A stretch of 41,965 nucleotides of DNA from Deltaproteobacteria bacterium (GTDB lineage Bacteria > Myxococcota_A > Polyangia > DRWM01 > JAAZOP01): the NCBI GenBank assembly GCA_016930215.1, contig JAFGHH010000111.1, positions 1-41,965 on the forward strand, given 5' to 3'. The notes beneath the pieces were generated by a model. The model ran no database searches. It saw nothing but the letters and a program-made list of their open reading frames with translations, and was not told the origin of the DNA. Made by a program: the position numbers and the translations under genes. The number at the start of each line of letters is the position of its first letter. The stretch's first letter is position 1. This document shows, in pieces, positions 16,359 to 27,188 of the stretch.

Positions 16359-17470
16359 GACGTGGAGTACACGCCGTTGGTGATGATCAGGTTGTAGCCC
16401 TCGCAGGTGCCGCCGTCGGTGCCGGAGGCACGACGGACCTTGACGTAGAAGCGCTTGCCGGAGTCGTGGCACATGTTGAGGCCCGCCGTGTTGGTGGTGG
16501 TGCACGGACACTCCCCGCGGATCTCGGTGTGCGTCTCCTCGTCGAGCCCGTTGTAGTCGGTGTAGTAGGTGAACAGCACGTCGCCCGCGCAGATCGACGT
16601 CGAGCAGTCCCCGGCGTAGACCTCGAACGCGAACTGGTCGGCGGGGTTGGTGGTGAAGCGGACGTCCACGAAGAAGTTGTCGCAGTCGGTCTCGGGAACA
16701 TCGATCGCCTCGAAGGTGTACCAGTCGACGTCGTCGGCGGGGATGATCGCGCCGATCGCGGTCAGCGTCTCGCCGGTGCTGGTGTCGGACACCGAGCCGA
16801 GGTCGATGGCGGTCTCGCAGGTCTCGCCCCCTTCCGTTTCGGCCGGGATCTCGCACTCGCAGCCGTTGCCCACCACGCCGTCGACGTCGGCCCACCCGTC
16901 GTCGCACGAGGAGATGGCGCAGGTCGTGCCGGCGCAGGCGGTCTGGCCGTGGGGGACGTCGGGACAGCCGGTCTCGCACGAGCCGCCGCACGTCCCGGAC
17001 AGGCACTCGACGCCGGGGTCGCAGGCGTTCCCGCAGGCGCCGCAGTGCTCGGGATTGGACGTGATGTCCACGCACCCCAGCCCTTCGCAGCAGCCGTAGC
17101 CCGCGCCGCAGGCGGCCGCGCCGTTGCACGAGCAGGTGCCGGCGAAGCACGAGTCCCCCTGCGGCGCGCAGGCGACGCCGCAACTGCCGCAGTTGTTGGG
17201 GTCGGTGCGCACGTCCACGCAGACACCCCCACAGCACTGCTGGCCCGTCGGACAACCGCCGTCGCAGGTGGCCGGCATGCAACGACCGCGGACGCAGACC
17301 TCCCCGGCACCGCACGGCGGATCGCAGCCGCCGTCGACCGCCTCGCCGTCGACGTCGACGGGCGGCGTCGTGTCGCGGGCGTCGGTGTCGTCCGCCTGCC
17401 CGGTGGCGCAGGCAGCCAGAGCGCAACACAGCCCGAGCGCCCCCAGTCGCGAGATGACCTTGCCTCCCAT
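16355..17470 (-). CDS. Cys-rich lipoprotein with conserved ITNGVY C-terminal domain
   Basis: 371 residues from ATG 17470, chosen over the ATG pair at 17485/17482 because a GAGGG site precedes it and the promoter would otherwise leave no leader. Lipobox LAAC, then an acidic tether. Residues about 45-200 form a dense Cys-rich region of CGAGxxCCxG, CGSCGxAC and CGACGNACD modules, which implies many disulphides or metal binding. Residues about 205-371 form a separate beta-rich domain (AIDLGSV, DDVDWYTFEA, FYVKVRR, end ITNGVYSTS), resembling bacterial pre-peptidase C-terminal-type domains and clearly homologous to the end of the lipoprotein at 18879-20747. Role unknown; surface exposure is inferred. 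It is transcribed towards the radical SAM pair. Confidence 0.82.
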   Translation of the reverse strand: MGGKVISRLGALGLCCALAACATGQADDTDARDTTPPVDVDGEAVDGGCDPPCGAGEVCVRGRCMPATCDGGCPTGQQCCGGVCVDVRTDPNNCGSCGVACAPQGDSCFAGTCSCNGAAACGAGYGCCEGLGCVDITSNPEHCGACGNACDPGVECLSGTCGGSCETGCPDVPHGQTACAGTTCAISSCDDGWADVDGVVGNGCECEIPAETEGGETCETAIDLGSVSDTSTGETLTAIGAIIPADDVDWYTFEAIDVPETDCDNFFVDVRFTTNPADQFAFEVYAGDCSTSICAGDVLFTYYTDYNGLDEETHTEIRGECPCTTTNTAGLNMCHDSGKRFYVKVRRASGTDGGTCEGYNLIITNGVYSTS

Positions 17471-17491
17471 GATGGCCCTCATCACGGGGTC

Positions 17492-17520
17492 AGTATACGA
17501 GCCGGCCGCGGTCCCATCAA
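17492..17520 (-). promoter_or_regulatory. Promoter of the Cys-rich lipoprotein at 16355
   Basis: Minus strand: TTGATG (17520-17515), 17 bases, TATACT (17497-17492). Transcription would begin near 17485, giving a 15-base leader before ATG 17470. The -10 and its context CGTATACT match the promoter of the paralogous-tail lipoprotein at 20773. Confidence 0.55.
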
Positions 17521-17541
17521 GGTCGCTTCACAGCCCCTTCC

Positions 17542-17571
17542 TGGACAAGCCCGTGATCCCGCGGCTAGACT
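17542..17571 (+). promoter_or_regulatory. Candidate promoter of Ser/Thr kinase 1
   Basis: TGGACA (17542-17547), 18-base spacer, TAGACT (17566-17571), about 78 bases before the kinase ATG. Confidence 0.4.
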
Positions 17572-17649
17572 GAATTCCTGCGGGGCGGGGCGGTGGGCCG
17601 GTGGGTGCGGTTTCGCACGACCGGAGGGGCAGGAAGGTTCCGTGGGTTG

Positions 17650-18878
17650 ATGGACGACCTGGTCGGCACCACCCTCGGCGACAGGTACCGCATCACGAGA
17701 CGGCTCGGCTCGGGCGGGGTGGCGGAGCTCTACGAGGCGACCCACGCGCAGATCGGGCAGCGTTTCGCGGTCAAGGTGCTCAAGCCCGAGTTCCTGGGGC
17801 ACGCCGAGCTGGCGCAACGGTTCCTGACCGAGGCGCGTGCGGCCAGTGCCGTGGGGCATCCCGGGATCGTGCAGGTCATCGATTTCGGCCATCTGCGGAC
17901 CGGCGAGCCGTACCTGGTGATGGAGCTGCTGCAGGGGGAGGACCTCAAGCAGCTGCTCGAGCGGAAGAAGCGGCTGACGGAGCCGGAGGCGATCACCATC
18001 ACGCTCCACGTGCTCGAGGCCCTTGCCGCGGCGCACCGGGCGGGCGTGCTGCACCGGGACCTCAAGCCGGAGAACGTGGTGCTGGTGCGGGGTCCGGAGG
18101 GGAGGCCGTGGGCCAAGGTGATCGATTTCGGGATCGCGCGGGTGACGAGCCGCGACCCGGCGGCGCGGCGAGTGACGAGGCACGGAACGGTGATGGGGAC
18201 GCCGGCGTTCATGGCGCCCGAACAGGCGCGGGGCTCGGTTCACGTCGATGCGAGGTCCGACCTGTATTCGGTGGGGGTGATGCTGTTCGAGATGACCACC
18301 GGGCAGCTGCCGTTCCGGGGCGCCTCGCCGACCGAGGTGATGGTGCGGCTGCTGCAGGACGATTTCCCGCGGCCGCGCCAGGTCTGTCCGGACGTGTCGT
18401 CCGAAATGGAGCAGGTGATCCTGCGGGCGACGGCGAAGAAGCCGGACAACCGCTATCCGTCGGCGGCCGAGTTCGTCGCGGCGCTGCGGGGGCTGCGGGC
18501 GCGGTACGAGGGCGGTCGGGCGTGGCGCGACGAGGACGCGCCGCAGGTGGCGGAGACCACGGGAATCCGGCGGCTGCACGAACTGGTGGACGCCGAGTTC
18601 GAGGCGACGGCCGAGGGACCCGCGGCCGGAGCGCCGTCCGCCTCCCGGCCCCCGCCCACACCGCGTGGGACGCCCCCGCCGCCGCCCCGCCGCCCGACGC
18701 CCCCCGCGCCGCCCCGGCGGGCGACGCCTCCGCCTCCCGAGCCGGCGGCGGGACGGTCCCCGGCCGGCTCGACGACGATCGTGGTCTCCCGCCGCGCGTT
18801 CGTCCTCGCCATGACCATCGTCGGCCTGGTGTTCGCGGCGGCGCTCGTCGTCCTGGTGCTGCTGCTGGCTCGCGGCGG

Positions 18879-18882
<4 letters not shown>
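17650..18882 (+). CDS. Membrane-anchored Ser/Thr protein kinase 1 (Hanks type)
   Basis: 410 residues from ATG 17650 (GTG 17593 is possible but adds an unconserved stretch). A complete Hanks kinase domain spans about 10-285: Gly-rich loop LGSGGVAELYEA, Lys42, Glu61, HRDLKPEN with Asp137 and Asn142, DFG at 159-161, and APE at 189-191. All catalytic residues are present, so it should be active. A Pro-rich linker (about 320-375) leads to one transmembrane helix (about 383-407). Only two or three residues follow the helix, so there is no extracellular sensor and regulation must come from elsewhere. It lies between two Cys-rich lipoprotein genes with homologous C-termini; its stop shares a CTAG with the convergent one. 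Confidence 0.93.
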
Positions 18883-20747
<1,865 letters not shown>

Positions 20748-20772
20748 GGGTCCCTCGCTTTCGTCCGCAGCA

Positions 20773-20801
20773 AGTATACGGGAGGCCACTCCGGGGGACA
20801 A
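20773..20801 (-). promoter_or_regulatory. Promoter of the MopE-type lipoprotein
   Basis: Minus strand: TTGTCC (20801-20796), 17 bases, TATACT (20778-20773). The predicted start of transcription is about 19 bases before ATG 20747. It shares the CGTATACT element and short leader with the promoter at 17492. Confidence 0.5.
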
Positions 20802-20884
20802 GGTGATGGCACGGTCCGACCTTCACGCCCCGGCAGGGGGCGGGCCCGCCGGGACGCACGGCGGCGCAAGTCCGCATCCCGTCG

Positions 20885-20913
20885 TGGACGGACCGGCCTG
20901 CATCCGCTAGCCT
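20885..20913 (+). promoter_or_regulatory. Candidate promoter of the DUF4215 lipoprotein
   Basis: TGGACG (20885-20890), 17 bases, TAGCCT (20908-20913), about 45 bases before ATG 20958. Confidence 0.35.
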
Positions 20914-20957
20914 TCCGGTGGCGGCCCGGAGGGCGGCCGCGCCGACGGGGTGCAGCG

Positions 20958-22754
20958 ATGCGCGAGGGATCGAACGGCAACCACCGCCATGGAGCGGAGC
21001 GCGGCGGGCGTACCGCAGGGCGGCGGGCGACCGCCATCGGCTGGCCGGCGCTGCTCCTCGCCGCGGCCTGCGGGCCGGGCGGGGGCGGGGACGACGCGGC
21101 CGGCGACGGGCCGGCGGAGGTCGACGCCCGCGACATCCCCGCCGAAGACGCCCGGGAGGACGCCGCCGAGGATCGCGCGCCGTGGGATGTGCCCGAGGAC
21201 GCCCACCTCTGCTGGACCTCGATGGAGTGCGGCGACGACAACGTCTGCAACGGCGCCGAGACCTGCGACCTCGACCTGCACGTCTGCCTCCCCGGCACGC
21301 CGCTCGAGGACGGAGCCAACTGCACGGTCCCGGCGCCCGGCCGCTGCCGCGGCGGCTACTGCATTCCCTACGCCTGCGGCGACGGCTGGTTCGACGACTG
21401 GCGCCGCGAGGAGTGCGACGACGGCAACACCGTGGCCGGCGACGGCTGCGAGCCCGACTGCACGACGACCTGCCACGTCGGGGATGGATGCCACGAGGAG
21501 CCCGACGACCCCTGCACCCTCGACGCCTGCGAGCCGCTCGACCCGCCCGCGCTCGGTCGCCTGTGCGTCCACGCGCCGCCTCCCGACACCGAGATCTGCG
21601 ACTACCGGGACACCGACTGCGACGGGGAGGTCGATGAAGGGATGGAGCGTCCGGCGTCGGTGCCGCTGCGGTTCACCGAAACCGCCGGGGCGTCGCTGGA
21701 GCCGTCCCTGGCGTGGAACACGGCGAACTTCCTCCTCGCATGGGTCGAGGACCTGGGCGCCGGCGGTGCGCTGTGGGCGCGACGCCTCACCGCCGCCGGG
21801 ACGCCGCTCGGCGCGGAACGCCGGGTCGACCTCGCCGGACGCGCCCACCGCCCGGCCCTCCTCTGGACGCCCCTGGCCTGGGCCGCGGCCTGGACCGACG
21901 AACGGCGGGGGAGCACGACGGCCGACGTCCGTCTCGCGATGCTCGACACCGCCGCCGTGCGGATCGGCGGCGAGCAGTTGCTCACCACTTCCGCCGCGCA
22001 GGTCGTCGGAGGTCCGACCGCCGCCTGGGACGGCCTGGGCCTCACCGTCGTCTGGGCCGACGCGCGGGCGGGAGGCGGCAACAGCGAGCTGTGGCTGCGG
22101 CGCGCCGCCTCCGACGGCACGCCCGACGCGGCGGGCGAGCGGCGCATCACCGACGCCCCGGGAGCGTCCCGGGACCCGGCCCTGGTCTCGACCGGCTCCA
22201 CGCTGCTGCTGGCGTGGGTCGACGGTCGCGAGGCGGTGGCGGAGGGCGAGGAGCAGCTGCGCCTCGTCGTGCTCGACGCCGCCGGCGCGCCGCTCGGCGC
22301 GGAGGTCGCGTTGACGACCGCGGCGCGGCAGGCGCGCCACGTGGCGCTGGCCGGCGCCGGCGACTCCTTCGTCGTCACCTGGACCGATGCGCGCGACGGG
22401 ACGGACCGCGTGCGGGCCCTGCGGCTCGACGCAGCGGGCGTCCCGGCCGGCCCGGAACTCGTGCTGACGCCGGGCGCCGAACCGACGGCGGGCGCCGTGC
22501 CCGTGTGGAGCGGCCTGGAGTGGGGCGCGGCCTGGACTGCGGAGGCGACGAGCGGCGAGGTGGCGGTGGTCGTCGGCTGGTTCCCGCCGCCGCTCGCCCC
22601 GCCGGGCGGCACGACCACCATCCCGCCCGCCGCGGCGTGCACCACCGCCGCGCCGACGCTGGCCTGGACCGGCGGAGGCTACGGCACCGCCTGGGTCGAC
22701 GACCGGGACGGCAACGCCGAGATCTATTTCGCGCTTGTCGGCTGCGCTCCGTAG
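20958..22754 (+). CDS. DUF4215/MopE-motif lipoprotein with beta-propeller-like repeats
   Basis: 598 residues from ATG 20958. A long basic N-terminus leads into the signal PALLLAAAC, with lipid Cys in LAAAC, and then an Asp/Ala/Glu tether. Residues about 75-225 are Cys-rich: a myxobacterial DUF4215-type repeat (CGDGWFDD..CDDGNTVAGDGCEPDC) and one MopE-like motif (CDYRDTDCDGEVDEG). The remainder (about 230-598) contains regular repeats with Trp-Ala-Asp signatures (LAWVEDLGAG, AAWTDERRG, VVWADARAGG, LAWVDGREA, VTWTDARDG, TAWVDDRDG), about 45-60 residues apart, which suits a beta-propeller. No active site is recognised. A surface binding or structural role is inferred from the architecture. It is divergent from the MopE-type lipoprotein (210-base spacer) and ends three bases from the convergent giant lipoprotein. 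Confidence 0.83.
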   Translation: MREGSNGNHRHGAERGGRTAGRRATAIGWPALLLAAACGPGGGGDDAAGDGPAEVDARDIPAEDAREDAAEDRAPWDVPEDAHLCWTSMECGDDNVCNGAETCDLDLHVCLPGTPLEDGANCTVPAPGRCRGGYCIPYACGDGWFDDWRREECDDGNTVAGDGCEPDCTTTCHVGDGCHEEPDDPCTLDACEPLDPPALGRLCVHAPPPDTEICDYRDTDCDGEVDEGMERPASVPLRFTETAGASLEPSLAWNTANFLLAWVEDLGAGGALWARRLTAAGTPLGAERRVDLAGRAHRPALLWTPLAWAAAWTDERRGSTTADVRLAMLDTAAVRIGGEQLLTTSAAQVVGGPTAAWDGLGLTVVWADARAGGGNSELWLRRAASDGTPDAAGERRITDAPGASRDPALVSTGSTLLLAWVDGREAVAEGEEQLRLVVLDAAGAPLGAEVALTTAARQARHVALAGAGDSFVVTWTDARDGTDRVRALRLDAAGVPAGPELVLTPGAEPTAGAVPVWSGLEWGAAWTAEATSGEVAVVVGWFPPPLAPPGGTTTIPPAAACTTAAPTLAWTGGGYGTAWVDDRDGNAEIYFALVGCAP

Positions 22755-22757
22755 CGC

Positions 22758-25700
22758 CTAGCGGTACTCGCAGACGTTGGCGGCGCCGGGCGTGGGGACG
22801 CGCTGGCGCCAGAAGTCGGTGGCGTTGTCGTCGGTGTCGACCCGCAGGCAGCGGCCCAGTGCGGCGGGGCGCTCCACGGCCGTCGGGGGATCGAGCCGCC
22901 GGCCCTCCCCGGTGGCGCCCGCCAGCCCGAGCAGGTCGACGTCGGAGCCGTCGGGGGCCACCACGGCGAAAGCGACCGGAGCCGCCGCGGCGTCCAGCTC
23001 CGTCCAGACCGCGTCGGCGCCGTCCAGCGCCGCGTCTGCGGCGACGACGAACAGGCCGTCGGCCGGCACCGTCCCCGCCAGCGCGAGGTCCGCCGTCACG
23101 GTCCCGGTCGCGGACCGCTGCTCGACGTGCCAGCCCTCCAGCGACATTCCCGGCCCCGCGGCGAGCTCGAGGAAACGGGTGCCGCCGCTCCACAGGTCGA
23201 GTTCCGCAAGCACCACGGAAGGGCGCAGCGAGAGCACGTACGGGCCGTCCGAGCCGGCGACGGCGCGCACCGCCACCAGCCAGGTGCCGGGTTCGGCGAC
23301 GCAGACCGAGGCCGACGCAGCGCCGTCCGCGTTCCACGGGTCGGTGGTGAGCGTGACCGTGCCGCCGGGCGACGTGGTCTCCAGGGCCAACTCGGCGCGC
23401 GGTGCGAAGTCGGCCGGCGCGCCGGCAAACACCTCGAGGCAGGCCGGTCCCGCCAGCTCGACGCGGTAGCGGTCGATGTCGTAGCCGTCGGCGAGGACGC
23501 CGAGCTGGCGGTGGGCCGGACCGCCCGCCGGCGCCAGCCCCTCGGCCTCGTCCGGGTCGTCGTTGGGCTCCAGGTCGTGCCGCGTCGGCTCGAGCTCCAC
23601 CCACGGGAGGTGACGCAGGACGCAGGTGATCGGCCGCTCCGCCTCGACGGCGAGGAACCCCGCTCCGGCGCCGCCGACGGGCAAGGCGTGGGGCAGGGAA
23701 GCGTCGCCCGCGGCGCGGACCAGCACGGTGGCGCCGTCGCCGGCGACGAGGGACACCGTGGCGGCGGTCGGGTCGTCGCAGGTCGCGCGCACCGCGGAGA
23801 GCCCGACGCCGCCGGCGGAAAGCCGACGCAGGGCGGGCAGCCCGGGTGCGGCCGTGACGATCTCCTCCGGGGCGCCGAGCGCGAGCTCGCGAGGCCGATC
23901 GCCGCCGGGCAGCAGGCGCATCGCCGCCGCGTCGACCTCCCCGAGGAACACCAGCCAGCGCCGGTCGGCGGCCGGGGCGTCGAGGTCGAGCGCCGCATCG
24001 ACGAGCAGTTCGTCGGCGGCGGAACCGGCGCGAACGTTGCCGGCCCACAAGCCGGCACCCGCCGTGCGAACGGCGATCCCGGCTTCCACGTCCAGACCCG
24101 GCAGGCGCGCGGTGATGGTCCGGAAGCCCGGCGTGCGCGGCAGGGACAGCGGGGTCGGAAACGCCGCGGGCGAGGCGGGAAGCACGGGCAGCACCAGGGG
24201 CACGAACGACCCGCTGCCGGTCGCGTCGAACGCCAGCACGGCGAGGCCGGCGGCGTCGGCGGCCCGGACCGTCACGTCGAGGCTCCCGGCCGCCCGGGCG
24301 GTCACCTCCGCCGATTCCAGACCCTCGTCGGGCCCCGCGTCGGCCGCCGGGCCGACGGCAGAGCCGGAGATCGTCAGTGTCTCCTCGCGACCGGCGTGGA
24401 GCCAGCCGGGGGACAGGTGCAGGTCGAGCGGCGGGGACGCGAGCCAGACCACGACCGGGGCCACGGCGTAGTCCGTGCGGATCAGGACCACGTGGCCGCC
24501 GGGCCGCCGCGGTTCGGCCGCGGCCGTGACCGACAGGCGCGCGGACGAGGCGCCCAGCCAGGCCAGGCCGCCGAGCGTCAAGTCGGGGTCGTCGGACGGC
24601 GCCGCGGCCCTGGTCGTCGCCGTCCAGGCGGTGCGGACGCCCGCCAGCACGAGTTCCTCGGTCGTCCCGGGCGGCACCGCCGCCGTCGTGACCGCGTACG
24701 ACGCCTCGGCCGTCGGCATCGTCTCCGTCTCCACGACCGCCGGGAACGAGGCGGTGGCGGTGCGCAGCACCAGCACGTGGTCGCCGGCCGGGGCGGTCTG
24801 GTCGACGCCGAGGCCGAGGTAGGCCGTGCCGGGGTCGTACACCAGCAGCGAGCGAGGCTCGAGTCCCGAGTCGCGCGGTGCCGCTACCACCGTCTCGCTC
24901 GTCAGCTCCGGCGGCGTCATCGTCACCAGGACGCTGTACTGCCGCCCGGCCCGCAGGATGGCGGGGCTGACGCTGCCCCAGCGGCCGCCGACCGGCACGC
25001 CGGCGAGACGGACCGCCAGGTGCCGCGCGGGGCCGTGGAGCGCCGCCGGACCGTGCGCGCCGATCGTCCGGTGTCCCGCCGTCGCCGGCAGCGCCGGCCG
25101 AGCGGTCAACGGCTGTTCGGTGCTCGACGCGGGACCCGCCGCGACGACCTCGAGGGCGGCGGTGTCGGACCGGACGGCGTCGAACCAGGGCGTCGAACCG
25201 TCGAGCAGCGGGGGCGAGACCGAGCGGAAGACGAGGTCGTGCGCGGCGCCGTCGAGCAGCACGTAGCCCGGCACGAGCGCCGGGGCGTCGCCGGCCGCGC
25301 GTGTCACCCGGACGTCGGCCGAAACCGCGACCGCGTCCAGGGTCAGGGTGAACGTCGAGGAGCCGAACGGGGCGTCCCGGGCGACCCGGACGCCGGCCGT
25401 CGCGGTCGTCGGGCCATCGACCGAGAGCGAGCGCACGGCGATGCCGCTGCCCGGCTCGACCTCGAGCCGCGGCGTGCCGGTCGTGAGGTCCAGGCCGACG
25501 ACCTCCAGCGCGAGCGTGTGCTCCTCGTCGTCGGCGAGTGGGTGTTCGAGCGCGTCGGGCGTGAAGGCCAGGGCCGCCGCCGGCGCCGGCCCGACGGTGA
25601 GAGGGCAGGCGACGGAGGCGTCGGGCGGCCAGCGTAGCGTGACGTCGACCGGCCCCACGGGCGCGTCCGCGTCCACGCTGGCGACGACGAGGACGGTCGT

Positions 25701-26795
25701 GCTGCCGGCATGGACGACGTCATCGATCGTGACGTACGGCTCGGCGGCCTCGGCGGTGGTGCCGCCGTCGAGAAACTCGGTGTGCCGCCCCACCAACAGC
25801 AGTTCCGCGCGCCGGTCCCCCGCGCGGACCGTCGACAGGAACGTGCAGGTCGGCGTGTCGTCGGCCCGGAGCACCGTGAACGCACCCACCACCTCGCGCC
25901 CGTCCGCGGCGCGCACCCGCAGCGTGGTGAAGCCGATCGGCGCATCCGGCGCGACATCGAGCTCCACCGCCAGGCGTCCCTCGGTCTCGCCCGGCGCCGA
26001 GTGCACCACGACGCCGGGAGGAGTGACGACGGTCACGCCGCGGTTGTACGGGAACTCCACCACGGGGGCGTCGCCCGGCGGGAAGTCGTGCGTCAGCACC
26101 TCGGCGGAGACCCGGCTGCCCTGGACGGCCGAGGGCGGCCGGACCTCGAGGCTCGGCACCGCGTCGCTCAGCACGCGCAGGGTCGTGCCGAGCACCTGGG
26201 CGCCGGTGGACACCGTGGCCCCGTAGGCCCGTCCGGGCGTCGTGGTCGGTACGTCGAGCAGCAGGCGCAGCCGCGTTGCGCTTTCGACCTCCAGGGCGGG
26301 CGCCAACAGGCCCGAACCCTCCTCGAAGGAGACCCGCGTGACCCCGGCCTCGAACCGCGTGCCACGACCCGTCACGAGGATCTCGCCGGCGAAGCCGGCG
26401 ACCACCGCATCGGGGATGAAGCGCACCGAGACCTCCACCGAGGCGGGGAGGATGGTGAACGACGGGGAGAACGTGCCGGAGGGCGTGTCCAGCTCGAGCG
26501 GAGCCGTGCCCTCGGGCGAGTCCGCCGGGATCGATACCAGCAGCCGGATCCGGTCGTCGGTCTCGACCTGCACCAGGGCCACCTCGGCCTCGGCACCCGC
26601 GAACCGCGCCGCGCACTCGCCCGTCGTGAAGGCCGTGCCGGAGCCGCGGACGATCACCACCTGGTCCGTCCCCTGCCGGCCGTTCGGGGGGTCGAGCAGT
26701 ACCGAAGCCGAGGGGATGGGGACGCCGTTGCCGACGTCGCAGCCGGACACGGCGGCGAGGAGAACGGTTGCAAATGCGAGACGATTTGCTAGCGT
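22758..26795 (-). CDS. Giant lipoprotein with IPT/TIG-like and lamin-tail-like domains; apparent ACG start
   Basis: About 1345 residues. A textbook lipoprotein signal (LANRLAFATVLLAAVSGC) is present, but no ATG, GTG, TTG or CTG lies in frame just before it. The codon where Met is expected is ACG (26795-26793), one base from ATG. The next in-frame start lies at 27059, inside the opposite-strand gene, and would place about 90 unlikely residues ahead of the signal. The residue after the lipid Cys is Asp, an inner-membrane retention signal in E. coli. N-terminal repeats (LLDPPNGRQGTDQVVIVRGSG and similar) look like IPT/TIG domains. Near the C-terminus are a pre-peptidase-like segment (EPNDDPDEAEGLA) and a lamin-tail-like domain ending GAANVCEYR. 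Function unknown; no enzyme motif seen. Confidence 0.75.
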   Translation of the reverse strand, partial: TLANRLAFATVLLAAVSGCDVGNGVPIPSASVLLDPPNGRQGTDQVVIVRGSGTAFTTGECAARFAGAEAEVALVQVETDDRIRLLVSIPADSPEGTAPLELDTPSGTFSPSFTILPASVEVSVRFIPDAVVAGFAGEILVTGRGTRFEAGVTRVSFEEGSGLLAPALEVESATRLRLLLDVPTTTPGRAYGATVSTGAQVLGTTLRVLSDAVPSLEVRPPSAVQGSRVSAEVLTHDFPPGDAPVVEFPYNRGVTVVTPPGVVVHSAPGETEGRLAVELDVAPDAPIGFTTLRVRAADGREVVGAFTVLRADDTPTCTFLSTVRAGDRRAELLLVGRHTEFLDGGTTAEAAEPYVTIDDVVHAGSTTVLVVASVDADAPVGPVDVTLRWPPDASVACPLTVGPAPAAALAFTPDALEHPLADDEEHTLALEVVGLDLTTGTPRLEVEPGSGIAVRSLSVDGPTTATAGVRVARDAPFGSSTFTLTLDAVAVSADVRVTRAAGDAPALVPGYVLLDGAAHDLVFRSVSPPLLDGSTPWFDAVRSDTAALEVVAAGPASSTEQPLTARPALPATAGHRTIGAHGPAALHGPARHLAVRLAGVPVGGRWGSVSPAILRAGRQYSVLVTMTPPELTSETVVAAPRDSGLEPRSLLVYDPGTAYLGLGVDQTAPAGDHVLVLRTATASFPAVVETETMPTAEASYAVTTAAVPPGTTEELVLAGVRTAWTATTRAAAPSDDPDLTLGGLAWLGASSARLSVTAAAEPRRPGGHVVLIRTDYAVAPVVVWLASPPLDLHLSPGWLHAGREETLTISGSAVGPAADAGPDEGLESAEVTARAAGSLDVTVRAADAAGLAVLAFDATGSGSFVPLVLPVLPASPAAFPTPLSLPRTPGFRTITARLPGLDVEAGIAVRTAGAGLWAGNVRAGSAADELLVDAALDLDAPAADRRWLVFLGEVDAAAMRLLPGGDRPRELALGAPEEIVTAAPGLPALRRLSAGGVGLSAVRATCDDPTAATVSLVAGDGATVLVRAAGDASLPHALPVGGAGAGFLAVEAERPITCVLRHLPWVELEPTRHDLEPNDDPDEAEGLAPAGGPAHRQLGVLADGYDIDRYRVELAGPACLEVFAGAPADFAPRAELALETTSPGGTVTLTTDPWNADGAASASVCVAEPGTWLVAVRAVAGSDGPYVLSLRPSVVLAELDLWSGGTRFLELAAGPGMSLEGWHVEQRSATGTVTADLALAGTVPADGLFVVAADAALDGADAVWTELDAAAAPVAFAVVAPDGSDVDLLGLAGATGEGRRLDPPTAVERPAALGRCLRVDTDDNATDFWRQRVPTPGAANVCEYR

Positions 26796-26836
26796 GGCTG
26801 TCGGGGGAGCGCGGCCCGCAAGGACGGAGGCGGACG

Positions 26837-27142
26837 ATGTGGGTGCCGAAGACGGAGGAAAAAGTCTACTACTGCCACAAGTGCGGCGGCAAACTGGAGT
26901 TCGAGGTGAAGATGCAGCGGACGGACGTCTGTCCGCACTGCGCGGCCGACCTGCACTGCTGCAAGAACTGCGAGTACTGGGACCCGAGCGCGCACAACCA
27001 GTGCCGGGAGAACATCTCCGAGTACGTGCCGGACCGGGAACGGACCAACTACTGCACATTCTTCACGTTCAAGTCCGGCGAGCACGCGAAACTCGACCGG
27101 AACGCCGTCAAGAGCAAGCTCGACGCGCTGTTCAAGAAGTAG
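26837..27142 (+). CDS. Small double zinc-ribbon protein
   Basis: 101 residues from ATG 26837, which follows a clear GGAGG site. Cys pairs at 13/16 (CHKC), 32/35 (CPHC) and 42/45 (CKNC), plus single Cys at 56 and 73, form one or two zinc-ribbon-like sites. The C-terminus is charged and helical (DRNAVKSKLDALFKK). No signal peptide, so it is cytoplasmic. Zinc ribbons of this size bind nucleic acid or protein partners; which applies here is not visible. Its promoter must lie inside the start of the divergent giant lipoprotein gene; a weak TTGCAA/TAGCGT pair at 26768-26795 is possible. It precedes the epimerase-yicC-gmk run by 46 bases and may be co-transcribed with it. Confidence 0.85.
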   Translation: MWVPKTEEKVYYCHKCGGKLEFEVKMQRTDVCPHCAADLHCCKNCEYWDPSAHNQCRENISEYVPDRERTNYCTFFTFKSGEHAKLDRNAVKSKLDALFKK

Positions 27143-27188
27143 CGCGCCGGGCCCGCGACTTCGCAGGGAGCATAGCACGCGGCGGGCG

